This document shows positions 35,354 to 44,753 of a stretch of DNA of 64,000 nt, in pieces. Position 1 is the first letter of the stretch. Each line of letters opens with the position of its first letter. Both the position numbers and the translations under genes were made by a program. Source of the stretch: Mycolicibacterium lacusdiani (GTDB lineage Bacteria > Actinomycetota > Actinomycetes > Mycobacteriales > Mycobacteriaceae); assembly GCF_021916785.1 (NCBI RefSeq), contig NZ_JAKCFC010000001.1, positions 868,001 to 932,000 on the forward strand, written 5' to 3'. The notes beneath the pieces were generated by a model that was given only the letters and a program-made list of their open reading frames with translations, did no database searches and had not been told where the DNA came from.

Positions 35354-35512
35354 TCAACCGGTGGTGCGCAGAACATGCCCGCGAACCGAGGCATGACTCT
35401 AGCGTACGGAGTCGCGATCATGGGTATCGGGGAGGTCGGACGCCTCGCACCGGCCGTCGTCCGCGATGTGAGGCAGGATGGAAAGCGACGCACCGTATCG
35501 AGAAGGAGTCCA

Positions 35513-35758
35513 GTGATAGGCATCGCCGCCGTGATGGCAGTGGGTTACGTGTTGGGCGCCAAGGCCGGCAGGCAGCGCTACGAGCAGATCGCCGGTACCT
35601 ACCGGGCGGTCACGGGAAGCCCTCGCACCAAGGCGATCATCGACGCTGGACGCCGCAAGGTGGCCGATCGGGTATCACCCGACCCGCAGATGGTGAACGT
35701 GACGCAGATCGACGCCAAGACCTCGGTGCTACTGCCCGAGGGTGAGAGAAAGCGCTAG
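35513..35758 (+). CDS. Small YtxH-like membrane protein
   Basis: An 81-residue protein. The GTG at 35513 has a strong ribosome site (AGAAGGAG, 35501-35508). Longer frames upstream cross the tRNA gene. One N-terminal hydrophobic segment (GIAAVMAVGYVLGAKAG) is followed by a basic amphipathic tail, as in YtxH-like proteins of actinobacteria. It would be inserted in the membrane with the tail inside. The stop codon shares a CTAG palindrome with the stop of the convergent secreted-protein gene. Function unknown. Confidence 0.7.
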   Translation: MIGIAAVMAVGYVLGAKAGRQRYEQIAGTYRAVTGSPRTKAIIDAGRRKVADRVSPDPQMVNVTQIDAKTSVLLPEGERKR

Positions 35759-36036
35759 CCGATTCCCTGGGTCCACGTCGTGCCCGGCAGGATCGGGCCG
35801 ACGTACCAGCCCGAGTCCGGGCTGTTGCCACCGTTGTACTGGGGCGTGCCGATCGTGAAGCTGTTCCCGGAGTCCGGTCCGTCGAGGCAGATGTTGTCCT
35901 CGAGGTTGCCGAAGTGAGCGCGGCACTGGGCCGTGTCGGTCGAGTCGACGCTGGTGAACGCCACGGCGATCGGAGTGGCCACGGCGGCCACGGCCAGGGC
36001 GCCTGCGGCGACGAGACGGTGTGCGCGAAGTGTCAT
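35755..36036 (-). CDS. Small secreted protein with two cysteines
   Basis: A 93-residue protein with a signal peptide (RLVAAGALAVAAVATPIAVAF, cleavage probably near residue 30) and a short mature part holding two cysteines (AQCRAHF and NICLDG). It ends in a Gly/Trp-rich tail, PGTTWTQGIG. The ATG at 36036 was chosen over an upstream in-frame ATG because the signal peptide begins there. It lies downstream of the dnaG gene on the same strand. No family recognised. Compare the secreted protein at 7313-7543. Confidence 0.7.
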   Translation of the reverse strand: MTLRAHRLVAAGALAVAAVATPIAVAFTSVDSTDTAQCRAHFGNLEDNICLDGPDSGNSFTIGTPQYNGGNSPDSGWYVGPILPGTTWTQGIG

Positions 36037-36097
36037 GAGTGGCCCTTCCAGGACGTACGAGGCGTGCAGCGCATTCACCATAGCGCCATCGGCGCGC

Positions 36098-37993
36098 TCA
36101 CGCAGTAAGGTCGTCGCCGCTGGCCCGTTCGATCAGGCTCTTGCGGTAGGTCTCCAGCGCGATCAGGTCGCCGTAGAGCGCGTGATATTCGTCGCTGTGA
36201 TCCACTGACGACATGCGGTGCAGCTTGGACTTCATCTCGGCGATCTGCCTGCCGACCCACACTTCCTGCTGACGGGCCAATACGCCGCCGATGTAGCGGG
36301 GCAGTCGGTCGTCGTCGACGACGTTGATGCCCTCGACGCTCATCTCGTTGATCAGGCTCGCCAGTTCGGGGGTGGGCACCTTCTCCCGCACGGCTTCGAT
36401 CCAGTCCGCACCCGACAGACCGGTCGACGTACCGCCCGCAGCCTGAATGGCGGCGCGGATGCCCGCGTACGCCGGATGGGTGAAGCTGTCGGCCGACAGC
36501 GAGTCGAACACCGGGCCGGCGATGGCGGGGTACTGCAGCGCCCCCTTGAGCGATTCGCGCTGAGTCCACAGCGTGGGGTCGCGCGGATCCGGTCGCGCCA
36601 GCGGCGCCGTGGCAACGGCACGCGGACGGGTCGACGCGTCGTTTCGCCGACCACCGGTGCTGCGGGCGTCCTCGCGCACGCGGCCCAGCACCTGGGCCAC
36701 GTCCTCCCAGCCCACCCATCCGGCGAGTTGGCGGGCGTACTCGTCACGCAGCGACGGGTCCTTGATCTTGGCGACCATGGGTACGCAGCGGCGCAGGGCC
36801 GCGACCCGACCCTCGGCGCTGTCCATGTCGTGCTCGGCCAGCGCGGTCCGAATGGCGAACTCGAACAACGGGGTTCGTCGCGCCACCAGATCGCGCAGTG
36901 CGCCGTCACCGGACTTCAGCCGCAGATCGCACGGATCCATGCCGTCGTCGGCGACGGCCACGAACGACTGTCCCGCGAGGTTCTGCTCCCCCTCGAACGC
37001 CTTGACCGCAGCCGCCCGTCCCGCGGCGTCGCCGTCGAAGACGTAGATGAGTTCACCGCGAAAGAAGTTGTCGTCCATCATCAGTCGACGCAGCATCGAC
37101 AGATGCTCGTCACCGAAGGCGGTACCGCACGACGCCACCGCCGTCGTCACGCCTGCCAGGTGCATCGCCATCACGTCGGTGTAGCCCTCGACCACCACGG
37201 CCTGATGGCCCCTGGCGATGTCGCGCTTGGCCAGGTCGAGACCGAACAGCACGTTCGACTTCTTGTACAGCACCGTCTCGGGGGTGTTGACGTACTTGGC
37301 CTCCATCGGGTCGTCGTCGAACAGCCGCCGGGCGCCGAACCCGATGACCTCGCCGGACGACACCCGGATCGGCCACAGCAGCCGCCGGTGGAAGCGGTCC
37401 ATCGGGCCGCGCTTGCCCTCGCGGGAGAGCCCAGCCGCCTCGAGTTCCTTGAACTCGAACCCCTTGCCCAGCAGGTGCTTCGTCAGCCGGTCCCACCCCG
37501 AGGGCGCGAAGCCGCACCCGAACGTCGCCGCCGCATCGGCGTCGAAGTTGCGCTCCATCAGGTACTGGCGGGCCGGTGCCGCCTCCGCCGACGTCAGCGC
37601 CTCGGCGTAGAACTGCTGCGCGGAAGCGTTGGCGGCGATGAGCCTGCTTCGGCTGCCGCGGTCGCGTTGCACGTTGGTGGTCGAACTGCCGGAGTAGGTG
37701 ACGGTGTAGCCGATGCGGTCGGCGAGCATCTCGACCGACTCGACGAAGCTGACGTGCTCGATCTTCTGCAGGAACGCGTAGACGTCGCCGCCCTCACCGC
37801 ACCCGAAGCAGTGGAAGTGGCCGTGATTGGGCCGCACGTGGAACGACGGTGACTTCTCGTCGTGGAACGGGCAGAGCCCCTTCAGGGAGTCGACCCCGGC
37901 CCGGCGAAGCTGCACGTAGTCGCCCACGACGTCCTCGATGCGAGTGCGCTCACGGATCGCCGCGATGTCGCGATCTGAGATCCGGCCGGCCAC
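36098..37993 (-). CDS. dnaG: DNA primase
   Basis: A 631-residue primase that makes RNA primers for DNA replication. It has the CHC2 zinc finger (C41, H44, C62, C65), the primase core with VVVEGYTDVMAMH and DGDAAGR (TOPRIM domain, metal-binding acidic residues), and a C-terminal helicase-binding part. The length fits the mycobacterial enzyme. The GTG at 37993 lies 4 bp from the dgt stop, as in other mycobacteria where dgt and dnaG form one unit. The conserved order dgt-dnaG matches Rv2344c-Rv2343c. Confidence 0.95.
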   Translation of the reverse strand: MAGRISDRDIAAIRERTRIEDVVGDYVQLRRAGVDSLKGLCPFHDEKSPSFHVRPNHGHFHCFGCGEGGDVYAFLQKIEHVSFVESVEMLADRIGYTVTYSGSSTTNVQRDRGSRSRLIAANASAQQFYAEALTSAEAAPARQYLMERNFDADAAATFGCGFAPSGWDRLTKHLLGKGFEFKELEAAGLSREGKRGPMDRFHRRLLWPIRVSSGEVIGFGARRLFDDDPMEAKYVNTPETVLYKKSNVLFGLDLAKRDIARGHQAVVVEGYTDVMAMHLAGVTTAVASCGTAFGDEHLSMLRRLMMDDNFFRGELIYVFDGDAAGRAAAVKAFEGEQNLAGQSFVAVADDGMDPCDLRLKSGDGALRDLVARRTPLFEFAIRTALAEHDMDSAEGRVAALRRCVPMVAKIKDPSLRDEYARQLAGWVGWEDVAQVLGRVREDARSTGGRRNDASTRPRAVATAPLARPDPRDPTLWTQRESLKGALQYPAIAGPVFDSLSADSFTHPAYAGIRAAIQAAGGTSTGLSGADWIEAVREKVPTPELASLINEMSVEGINVVDDDRLPRYIGGVLARQQEVWVGRQIAEMKSKLHRMSSVDHSDEYHALYGDLIALETYRKSLIERASGDDLTA

Positions 37994-37997
37994 CGAT

Positions 37998-39269
37998 TCA
38001 GTCTAGTGGCCGTGGCGAACGCGCCTCGTGCACTCGTTCCAACCGGCCCTCGGTGTAGGAGGCGATCTGATCGATCACGACGCGCAACCTGGCCCCGTCG
38101 TCCTCGGCCGCCACGAACTCCGGGGCGAACTGCGGGTCGAGGCTGCCCGGTGCCTGCGCCCAGAGCGTCAGCGCCACCTCGTGGATGCGGGTGCGCTGGT
38201 CGGCCTGGATCCGCAGGTGACCGTGGTCGGACATGATGAATTGCAGCGCCAGCATCTTCAGCACGGCGACCTCGGTGCGCACCACCGTCGGCACCGCGAG
38301 ATCCGTGTCGTACCGCCGCAGCGGTCCGTCGCCCGCGGCGGCCCTCGTCTCGGTGATCGCGGCGTTGGCGAACCGGCCGACGAGTTCGCTCGTCATCTGC
38401 TTCAGGGCCACCGACGACGCCAGGGTGCCGTCGTACTTGCCGACGTCCGCCACCACGGGAACCTCGGAGAGCCGCTCGCAGGCGGCGAGCAGGTCGTCGA
38501 TCGTGAGCGAGGGGAACGCGTCGGCGCCCAGCCGGGCGAGCGACGCGGCGGCGTCGGCGTCGGCCAGCACCCGCAGGTCGATGCGCCCGGAGATCACCCC
38601 GTCCTCGACGTCGTGCACGGAGTACGCGACGTCGTCTGCCCAGTCCATCACCTGCGCCTCGAGGCACGGGCGCTCCGCGTCGGCGCCATCGCGGACCCAC
38701 TGGGCCGCAGCCATGTCGTCGTCGTAGAACCCGAACTTCCTGCGGTCGAAGCGCTGCCACGGGTACTTGGTCACCGCGTCCAACGCCGCACGGGTGAGGT
38801 TGAGTCCGGCCGAGCGGCCGTCGGCGTCGAGCACCTTGGGCTCCAGCCGGGTGAGGATCCGGAAGTTCTGCGCGTTGCCCTCGAACCCGCCGAAGGGCTT
38901 CGAGATCTCGTTCAGCGCCCGTTCGCCGTTGTGGCCGTAGGGCGGATGCCCGATGTCGTGGGCGAGGCCTGCCAGGTCGACGAGGTCGGGGTCGCAGCCG
39001 AGGCCGATCGCCATGCCGCGGCCGATCTGCGCGACCTCCAGCGAGTGCGTGAGCCGGGTGCGGGGCGTCTCGCTCTGGCGCGGACCGACCACCTGCGTCT
39101 TGTCGGCAAGACGCCGGAACGCGGCGCTGTGCAACACCCGGGCCCGGTCGCGCGCGAAGTCCGTGCGGTGCTCGGCGTTCTCGGTGCCCGGCAGCGCGGC
39201 ACCCTTCGCCGCTTCGACCACCAGTCGCGCTCGGTCGAAGTCGTCGTAGTCGTCGGTCGTGGTGGTCAC
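37998..39269 (-). CDS. dgt: dGTP triphosphohydrolase (HD domain)
   Basis: A 423-residue HD-domain phosphohydrolase that splits dNTPs into deoxynucleoside and triphosphate. The metal ligands are in [14 protein letters not shown] and [15 protein letters not shown] (HD motif), with further segments TKYPWQRFD and [16 protein letters not shown]. The GTG at 39269 was chosen because the coding pattern begins there. An upstream extension overlaps the divergent TPM-domain gene region. It is the first gene of the dgt-dnaG pair and diverges from a secreted-domain protein gene with a 57-bp spacer. Confidence 0.93.
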   Translation of the reverse strand: MTTTTDDYDDFDRARLVVEAAKGAALPGTENAEHRTDFARDRARVLHSAAFRRLADKTQVVGPRQSETPRTRLTHSLEVAQIGRGMAIGLGCDPDLVDLAGLAHDIGHPPYGHNGERALNEISKPFGGFEGNAQNFRILTRLEPKVLDADGRSAGLNLTRAALDAVTKYPWQRFDRRKFGFYDDDMAAAQWVRDGADAERPCLEAQVMDWADDVAYSVHDVEDGVISGRIDLRVLADADAAASLARLGADAFPSLTIDDLLAACERLSEVPVVADVGKYDGTLASSVALKQMTSELVGRFANAAITETRAAAGDGPLRRYDTDLAVPTVVRTEVAVLKMLALQFIMSDHGHLRIQADQRTRIHEVALTLWAQAPGSLDPQFAPEFVAAEDDGARLRVVIDQIASYTEGRLERVHEARSPRPLD

Positions 39270-39314
39270 CGCCGAACAGTCTGCCAGCACCGCGGCACTC
39301 GTTCGCCCACCCAC

Positions 39315-39320
39315 TAGATT
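39315..39320 (+). promoter_or_regulatory. Candidate -10 of the TPM-domain gene
   Basis: TAGATT fits the mycobacterial -10 pattern and ends 6 nt before the ATG at 39327, so the transcript would be leaderless. There is no ribosome-binding sequence there. Confidence 0.45.
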
Positions 39321-39326
39321 GGCGCC

Positions 39327-41342
39327 ATGCGCAGGGAACGTCGAGCGGTCCGCTTCATCGGCCTGCTGCTCGCAGCACTGACCGTCGGCCTGATGACGAC
39401 GCCGACTGCGTGGGCGGACCGGCCCACGCGGTTGGCGAACTACGTCACCGACGACGCCGGCGTGTTGAGCGCCGGGCAACTCACTCAGGTGCAGACGGCC
39501 GTCGACGGCCTCTACGACGCACGCCGGATCCGGCTGTGGGTGGTCTACGTCGACTCCTTCTCGGGCCAGAACGCGGAAGCCTGGGCGCGAAGCACGTTCA
39601 GCCTCAGCGATTTACAGGAAACCGACGCCATCCTCGCGGTCGCGACCGGCGATCGCGCCTACGCGTTGCTGGTCCCTACCGAGGCGGCGGGCGGCGTCGA
39701 TGTCGACACGTTGCGGCGCAACGAGGTCGAACCCGCGCTACGCAGAGGCGACTGGGCTGGTGCCGCCGTCGCCGCCGCAACGGGTCTCGGTGACACCGGC
39801 AGCGCGGCCGGGATGAACTGGGTTGGGCTTGTCGCCATCCTCGCGGTGATCGCGATCGCCGTGGTGGTGCTTCTCTTCTGGCGCCGGCGCAGGCAGCGCA
39901 AGCGCCGGGAGGCCGAGTTCGCCGCAGCGCAGCGCGTCGACCCGACCAGCCCTGAGGCGCTGGCGTCGCTGTCCATCGACGCTCTCGACGACCTGTCCCG
40001 ATCGATCGTGGTCGAGGTCGACAACGCCGTGCGCACCAGCGACAACGAACTGACGTTGGCGGTCGACGAGTTCGGCGAGAGGGACACCGCGCCGTTCCGC
40101 CGAGCGGTCGACAACGCCAAGACGACGCTCGCCCAAGCCTTCAACGTGCGGCAGATACTCGACGACGCCGTACCCGAGACACCGCAGCAGCGGCGCGACC
40201 TGTTGACCAGAGTGGTCGTGGCGGCGGCGAGGGCCGACCGGGAGCTGGAGGCCCAGGGCGAGGCGTTCGCGCAGATGCGCGACCTGGTGATCAACGCGCC
40301 GAGCCGGCTCGACACGCTGACCCAGCAGATGGTCGACCTCACCGCGCGCATCGAGCCCGCCCGGCAGCGGCTGACGGCGCTGAACGCTCAGTTCTCCGAG
40401 ACCGCGCTGCACTCGATCGCCGGAAACGTCGACGCGGCAAGCCATCGCCTGACGTTCGCCGACCAGAACATCACCGACGCGAGGGCACTGGTCGCTCGTC
40501 CCGCGGGCAGCCAGGCGGGTTTGGTGGACTCGATTCACGCCGCCGAGTCGGCGCTCGGGCAGGCGCGCACGCTGCTCGACTCGGTCGACAGTGCGGCGAC
40601 CGACATCAACAGGGCCGTCGCCGGCCTGCCCGATGCGATCGCCGACGGCCAGAGCGGGATCGCTCACGCCGACCAACTGCTCGCCCAGGCGTCGCTCCCC
40701 CGGGCGGCCGAACTCCGGGCCGCCCGCGACGCAGCCGCGACGGCGGTGGCGAACGCGCAGAGCAACGGTGGCGCCGACCCGCTGGGCGCTTTCACCGAAC
40801 TCACCCAGGCCGACGCCGAACTCGACCAGCTGCTGTCGACCGTCACCGAGGAACGGGAGGCGGCCGAACGCATGAGCCGCGCGTTCGATTCGGCGCTGTT
40901 CGCCGCGCAGTCCCGGGTGCGATCGGTGTCGGACTTCATCGACACCCGGCGCGGGAGCGTCGGACCCGAGGCCCGCACCCGCCTGGCCGAGGCGGTCCGT
41001 CAACTCGACGCCGCACAGGCCAAGCGCGCGACCAACCTCGCCGAGGCGATCGCGCACGCCAACGGCGCGGCCATGCTCGCGGGCCAGGCGCAGACGCTGG
41101 CGAACGCCGACGTGAACAACGCCCAACAGAACTACATGGGCGGCGGCGGCTACGGCGGTGGCGGCGGCAGCAATGCGGGCGCCATCATCGGCGGGATCCT
41201 CATAGGCAACATCCTGTCCGGCGCGATGCGCGGCGGCTTCGGGGGTGGTGGCTTCGGCGGCGGTGGCGGCTTCAGCCCAGGCTCGTTCGGTGGGTCCGGC
41301 GGCGGCGGTGGCGGTTTCAGCGGCGGCGGCGGCCGCTTCTAG
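39327..41342 (+). CDS. TPM-domain membrane protein (Rv2345-like)
   Basis: A 671-residue protein. It has a signal peptide (cleavage near TAWA), an extracytoplasmic TPM (TLP18.3/Psb32/MOLO-1) domain with [14 protein letters not shown] and [17 protein letters not shown], a membrane segment at about 165-190 followed by RRRRQRKRR, and a long helical cytoplasmic region with likely coiled coils. The tail of about 60 residues is almost all Gly, Ser and Phe. It corresponds to Rv2345 of M. tuberculosis, next to dgt. Function unknown. TPM domains elsewhere act in membrane protein repair. A repeat copy follows 10 nt after the stop. Confidence 0.85.
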   Translation: MRRERRAVRFIGLLLAALTVGLMTTPTAWADRPTRLANYVTDDAGVLSAGQLTQVQTAVDGLYDARRIRLWVVYVDSFSGQNAEAWARSTFSLSDLQETDAILAVATGDRAYALLVPTEAAGGVDVDTLRRNEVEPALRRGDWAGAAVAAATGLGDTGSAAGMNWVGLVAILAVIAIAVVVLLFWRRRRQRKRREAEFAAAQRVDPTSPEALASLSIDALDDLSRSIVVEVDNAVRTSDNELTLAVDEFGERDTAPFRRAVDNAKTTLAQAFNVRQILDDAVPETPQQRRDLLTRVVVAAARADRELEAQGEAFAQMRDLVINAPSRLDTLTQQMVDLTARIEPARQRLTALNAQFSETALHSIAGNVDAASHRLTFADQNITDARALVARPAGSQAGLVDSIHAAESALGQARTLLDSVDSAATDINRAVAGLPDAIADGQSGIAHADQLLAQASLPRAAELRAARDAAATAVANAQSNGGADPLGAFTELTQADAELDQLLSTVTEEREAAERMSRAFDSALFAAQSRVRSVSDFIDTRRGSVGPEARTRLAEAVRQLDAAQAKRATNLAEAIAHANGAAMLAGQAQTLANADVNNAQQNYMGGGGYGGGGGSNAGAIIGGILIGNILSGAMRGGFGGGGFGGGGGFSPGSFGGSGGGGGGFSGGGGRF

Positions 41343-41352
41343 GGGTTTTCCC

Positions 41353-41412
41353 GCGAGCGTGCGTGTCTGCGGGCGACACGCCGCGCAGAAACCCGAGTTC
41401 ACGCACGCTCAC
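41353..41412 (+). repeat. 60-bp palindromic element, copy A
   Basis: Starts GCGAGCGTGCGTG and ends CACGCACGCTCAC, arms complementary except near the tip. Positions 12-28 hold an inner hairpin GTGTC-TGCGGGC-GACAC. Variable centre AGAA(A). It begins 10 nt after the TPM-gene stop, and its right end contains the stop of the DUF559 gene (41409-41411). Nearly identical to copies B, C and D. Confidence 0.9.
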
Positions 41413-42296
41413 GCCGCGCGGGTCCGCGTCAGTTGTCGCCGGATGCCGAGCACGGTGTCGACCGGCCGCCGCCTGACGTCGTCGTAGACGATCGACGTCA
41501 CCGTCCAGTCCATCTCGGCCAGCGCCGCGCGTTTCTGCCGGTCCCGGCGCAGGGCTTCGGGGTCGCTGTGCCAGTCGAACCCGTCGTACTCGACGGCGAC
41601 CTTGCGATCCGGCCACGCGAAGTCGAGCCGCCAGAGCCGGCCCGCCCGGTCGATGAGGTCGTATTGCAGTTCGGGCGTTGGCAATCCGCCGTCGAGCATC
41701 ACGAGCCGGGCTTCGCTCTCCATCGGGGACTCGGCGCGTGGGTCGGCGAGCGGGATGAGTTCGCGGACGGCCACGATGCCGCGACGGCCGAACTGCTCGA
41801 CTGCGGCGAAGTGCAGGTCTCGGCGGTCGCACGTGCCGGAGCGCAGTGCGGCGTCGAGTGTCGCCAGCGCCCGCGGTCGACGAAGGCCGCGAGCCACCTC
41901 GACCGCGGTCCACGCGGGGGTCGTCGCCCGTCGACCATCGATACGGCCCAGCGGCGCTCCGTCACGACGGTGGACGACCAGCCCATCCGAATTGCGGAGC
42001 TGGTGTCGGACCGGGTTGAGGACGTGCAGGTCGGCGTCGCCCTCGGTGTCGAAGCCGTAGGCCGCGGCCGCGGTGCCGAGGCACATCGCGACCTGCTCAC
42101 CGGCACGAAGGTCGAGCCCGCGCAGCCGAATCCCGTCATCGGGTTCGCCTGCGCAATAGATGCCCGGCCAGACCTTGGTCAGCTCACCGCGATCGATGCG
42201 GCGGTCGAGCTGACCCCGGCTCAGCACCGTCAGCAGTTGGCCCGTGCCCGCCACGCCACCCTGAGCTTCGAGCAGCCGTTCCACGCAAGCGTCCAC
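41409..42296 (-). CDS. DUF559/VSR-like nuclease-fold protein with N-terminal winged helix
   Basis: A 295-residue protein. The N-terminal 60 residues (LLTVLSRGQLDRRIDRGEL, then VWPGIYCAG) look like the winged helix of AbiEi-type antitoxins. The C-terminal 110 residues are a DUF559 (Vsr-like, PD-(D/E)xK) fold with MESEARLVML, GLPTPELQY, LDFAWPDRKVAVEYDGFDWH, keeping acidic residues at the expected sites. Such proteins are common in actinobacteria and their role is unclear. Start is GTG at 42296. It is enclosed by an inverted pair of 60-bp repeats, with the stop inside copy A, where M. tuberculosis has unrelated genes. Confidence 0.8.
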   Translation of the reverse strand: MDACVERLLEAQGGVAGTGQLLTVLSRGQLDRRIDRGELTKVWPGIYCAGEPDDGIRLRGLDLRAGEQVAMCLGTAAAAYGFDTEGDADLHVLNPVRHQLRNSDGLVVHRRDGAPLGRIDGRRATTPAWTAVEVARGLRRPRALATLDAALRSGTCDRRDLHFAAVEQFGRRGIVAVRELIPLADPRAESPMESEARLVMLDGGLPTPELQYDLIDRAGRLWRLDFAWPDRKVAVEYDGFDWHSDPEALRRDRQKRAALAEMDWTVTSIVYDDVRRRPVDTVLGIRRQLTRTRAA

Positions 42297-42376
42297 GCGG
42301 TCGATCGTGACCTCGCCGGTGATCCCACCGCCAGACCGCTAGGGCAATCTGGGGATGAACTCGCGACTGGGGACAA

Positions 42377-42436
42377 TCGAGCGTGCGTGAACTCGGGTCC
42401 TAGCGCGGCGTGTCGCCCGCAGACACGCACGCTCGC
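42377..42436 (-). repeat. 60-bp palindromic element, copy B
   Basis: The same sequence as copy A in inverse orientation, with centre TAGG(A). It begins 20 nt after the glyS stop on the glyS strand. Together with copy A it flanks the DUF559 gene as an inverted pair. Confidence 0.9.
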
Positions 42437-42456
42437 GGGAGTAATTACGGGAGTGC

Positions 42457-43854
42457 CTAGCAGCCCTTGAGGCGCACCGCCAGGTAGTTCGACACCTCGG
42501 AGATCGCGACGCGTTCCTGGGTCATGGCGTCGCGCTCACGGATGGTGACCGCCTGATCCTCGAGCGAGTCGAAGTCGATCGTGATGCAGAACGGCGTGCC
42601 GATCTCGTCCTGGCGGCGGTAGCGGCGACCGATCGCGCCTGCGTCGTCGAAGTCGACGTTCCACGACCTGCGGAGCTCGGCGGCCAAGTCCCGCGCCTTC
42701 GGCGACAAGTCGGCGTGGCGGGACAGCGGCAGCACCGCTGCCTTGACCGGCGCCAGGCGCGGGTCGAGGCGCAGGACCGTGCGCTTGTCGACGCCACCCT
42801 TGGCGTTGGGCGCCTCGTCCTCGGTGTACGCGTCGACCAGGAACGCCATCAGCGACCGCGTCAACCCCGCTGCGGGCTCGATCACGTATGGCACGAAGCG
42901 GTTCTCGGTCGCCTGGTCGTAGAACGACAGGTCGGTGCCGGAGTGCTTGGAGTGCGTCGACAGGTCGAAGTCGGTGCGGTTGGCGACGCCCTCGAGTTCA
43001 CCCCACGGGTTGCCCGAGAAGCCGAACTTGTACTCGATGTCGACGGTGCGATCCGAGTAGTGCGACAGCTTCTCCTTCGGATGCTCGTAGAGCCGCAGGT
43101 TCTCCGGATTGATGCCGAGGTCGACGTACCACTGGAACCGCGTGTCGATCCAATACTGGTGCCACTCCGGCGCGGTCGCGGGCTCGACGAAGAACTCCAT
43201 CTCCATCTGCTCGAACTCGCGGGTCCGGAAGATGAAGTTGCCGGGCGTGATCTCGTTGCGGAAGCTCTTGCCGATCTGGCCGATGCCGAACGGCGGCTTG
43301 CGGCGCGACGTCGTCACCACGTTCGCGAAGTTCACGAAGATGCCCTGGGCAGTCTCGGGCCGCAGGTAGTGCATGCCCTCCTCGGACTCGATCGGTCCGA
43401 GGTAGGTCTTGAGCATCATGTTGAAGTCGCGCGGCGCGGTCCACTGACCCTTCGTGCCGCAGTCCGGGCAGACGATCTCCTCCATCGGAACGGCGTCGGG
43501 ATCGGCCAGTCCGTCCTTGGCCCCGCGCTTCTCGAAGTAGGCCTCCTGCAAGTGATCCTGCCGATGACGCTTGTGGCAGTTCAGGCATTCGACCAGTGGG
43601 TCGTTGAAGACTTCGACGTGACCGGAGGCGACCCACACCTCGCGGGGCAGGATGATCGCGCTGTCCAGGCCCACGACGTCGTCGCGGCCGGTGACCATCG
43701 ACCGCCACCACTGCCGCTTGATGTTCTCCTTGAATTCGACCCCGAGTGGGCCGTAGTCCCACGCCGACTTCGTACCCCCGTAGATCTCGCCGGACTGATA
43801 GACCAGGCCACGGCGTTTCGCCAGGTTCGCAACGGTGTCGATGATGGATGCCAC
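42457..43854 (-). CDS. glyS: Glycyl-tRNA synthetase (alpha2 type)
   Basis: A 465-residue class II synthetase that charges tRNA-Gly. It has the class II motifs FRNEITP (motif 2 region) and the late Arg-containing [10 protein letters not shown], plus a zinc-type knuckle C-x2-C (CLNCHKRH and CPDCGTKG), and [13 protein letters not shown]. The length and single-chain form match the archaeal/eukaryal-like enzyme found in mycobacteria (Rv2357c). The GTG at 43854 is 105 bp from the divergent smtB ATG. A repeat copy lies 20 nt downstream of the stop and may end its transcript. Confidence 0.95.
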   Translation of the reverse strand: MASIIDTVANLAKRRGLVYQSGEIYGGTKSAWDYGPLGVEFKENIKRQWWRSMVTGRDDVVGLDSAIILPREVWVASGHVEVFNDPLVECLNCHKRHRQDHLQEAYFEKRGAKDGLADPDAVPMEEIVCPDCGTKGQWTAPRDFNMMLKTYLGPIESEEGMHYLRPETAQGIFVNFANVVTTSRRKPPFGIGQIGKSFRNEITPGNFIFRTREFEQMEMEFFVEPATAPEWHQYWIDTRFQWYVDLGINPENLRLYEHPKEKLSHYSDRTVDIEYKFGFSGNPWGELEGVANRTDFDLSTHSKHSGTDLSFYDQATENRFVPYVIEPAAGLTRSLMAFLVDAYTEDEAPNAKGGVDKRTVLRLDPRLAPVKAAVLPLSRHADLSPKARDLAAELRRSWNVDFDDAGAIGRRYRRQDEIGTPFCITIDFDSLEDQAVTIRERDAMTQERVAISEVSNYLAVRLKGC

Positions 43855-43923
43855 GGGTTCACAGCCTAGTCAGGCGCGTGTCCGGCCATCGCTCTGGCGT
43901 AGGCCCACCGGACGATCAATGCG

Positions 43924-43951
43924 TTGACATGCAGCATTCCGCATGTATTCT
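43924..43951 (+). promoter_or_regulatory. smtB-zur promoter
   Basis: TTGACA (43924-43929) and TATTCT (43946-43951) are 16 bp apart, a near-consensus vegetative promoter. The -10 ends 8 nt before the smtB ATG (43960), so the mRNA is probably leaderless. Confidence 0.7.
43927..43946. promoter_or_regulatory. Probable SmtB operator
   Basis: ACATGC and GCATGT are perfect inverted arms around AGCATTCC, filling the spacer between the -35 and -10 of the smtB-zur promoter. Position and symmetry fit the zinc-responsive ArsR/SmtB repressor encoded immediately downstream. Confidence 0.6.
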
Positions 43952-43959
43952 GACTTCTA

Positions 43960-44349
43960 ATGAAAACCGTTTCCAGTTTGGCAGATCACTCGCAGGGCGG
44001 TCCGGAGCACGGCGGCCACGAGCACCACGGCCACGACGGGCCGCCGCCGCTCGACCTGCCGCCGCGCGAGGTCCTCGACTCCGCGGGCGAGCTGCTGCGA
44101 GCGCTGGCCGCGCCCGTCCGCATCGCGATCGTCCTGCAGCTGCGGGAGTCCTCGCGGTGCGTTCACGAACTCGTCGACTCGCTCGAGGTGCCGCAGCCAC
44201 TGGTCAGCCAGCACCTGCGGATCCTCAAGTCGGCAGGCGTCGTCGCAGGCGAACGGTCCGGACGCGAGGTGTACTACCGCCTCGTCGACCACCATCTGTG
44301 CGACATCGTGCTCGCCGCCGTGGACCACTCCGCCGAGGATCGCGCATGA
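43960..44349 (+). CDS. smtB: ArsR/SmtB-family zinc-responsive repressor
   Basis: A 129-residue winged-helix repressor. A His-rich N-terminus (HGGHEHHGHDG) precedes the DNA-binding core LLRALAAPVRIAIVLQL, RCVHELVDSLEVPQPLVSQHLRILKSAGVV. The C-terminal part holds DHHLCDIVLAAVDH, a typical site for the alpha-5 zinc ligands. It should leave DNA when zinc binds. The ATG at 43960 lies 8 nt after the -10. Its stop overlaps the zur ATG (ATGA), as in Rv2358-Rv2359 of M. tuberculosis. Confidence 0.92.
   Translation: MKTVSSLADHSQGGPEHGGHEHHGHDGPPPLDLPPREVLDSAGELLRALAAPVRIAIVLQLRESSRCVHELVDSLEVPQPLVSQHLRILKSAGVVAGERSGREVYYRLVDHHLCDIVLAAVDHSAEDRA
43961..43975. promoter_or_regulatory. Zur-like box over the smtB start
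   Basis: TGAAAAC-C-GTTTCCA is a near-perfect dyad (one mismatch) of the AT-rich kind bound by mycobacterial Zur. It covers the smtB start codon and the presumed transcription start. Zinc-loaded Zur could thus repress its own operon. Confidence 0.4.
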
Positions 44350-44753
44350 CGGGCGTCGCGGTTCGGTCGACGAAGCAGCGCGCCGCCATTGCGGCACTGC
44401 TCGAGAACGTCGACGAATTCCGCTCCGCGCAGGAACTGCACGACGAGCTGCGCCGCCGCGGCGAGGGCATCGGCCTGACCACGGTGTACCGGACGTTGCA
44501 GACCATGGCCGCCTCCGGGCTCGTCGACAGCCTGCGCACCGACACCGGCGAATCGGTCTACCGGCGCTGCTCCGCCCACCATCACCACCACCTGGTGTGC
44601 CGCGGGTGCGGAACCGCCGTCGAGGTGCAGGGCGGTGCGGCCGAGAAGTGGGCCGCCGACGTGGCGCGCGAACACGGCTTCACCGACGTCACGCACACCA
44701 TCGAGATCTTCGGCGTGTGCGGTGACTGCGTGCCCGCCGACTCAGCCGGTTAG
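44346..44753 (+). CDS. zur: Zinc uptake regulator Zur (FurB)
   Basis: A 135-residue Fur-family repressor. The DNA-binding part has STKQRAAIAALLENVDEFRSAQEL and IGLTTVYRTLQTM. The metal-binding part has HHHHHLVCRGCG and CGDC, both Cys pairs of the structural zinc site. Zinc-bound Zur represses zinc uptake genes and alternative ribosomal proteins in mycobacteria. The ATG overlaps the smtB stop. The last 12 bp overlap the Rv2360c-like gene on the opposite strand. Order and coupling match Rv2358-Rv2359. Confidence 0.93.
   Translation: MTGVAVRSTKQRAAIAALLENVDEFRSAQELHDELRRRGEGIGLTTVYRTLQTMAASGLVDSLRTDTGESVYRRCSAHHHHHLVCRGCGTAVEVQGGAAEKWAADVAREHGFTDVTHTIEIFGVCGDCVPADSAG

Noticed and set aside
41100..41342. 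Gly-rich end of the TPM protein as a PE_PGRS-like gene
   Set aside because: The Gly/Ser/Phe tail is continuous with the TPM frame and lacks a PE domain.
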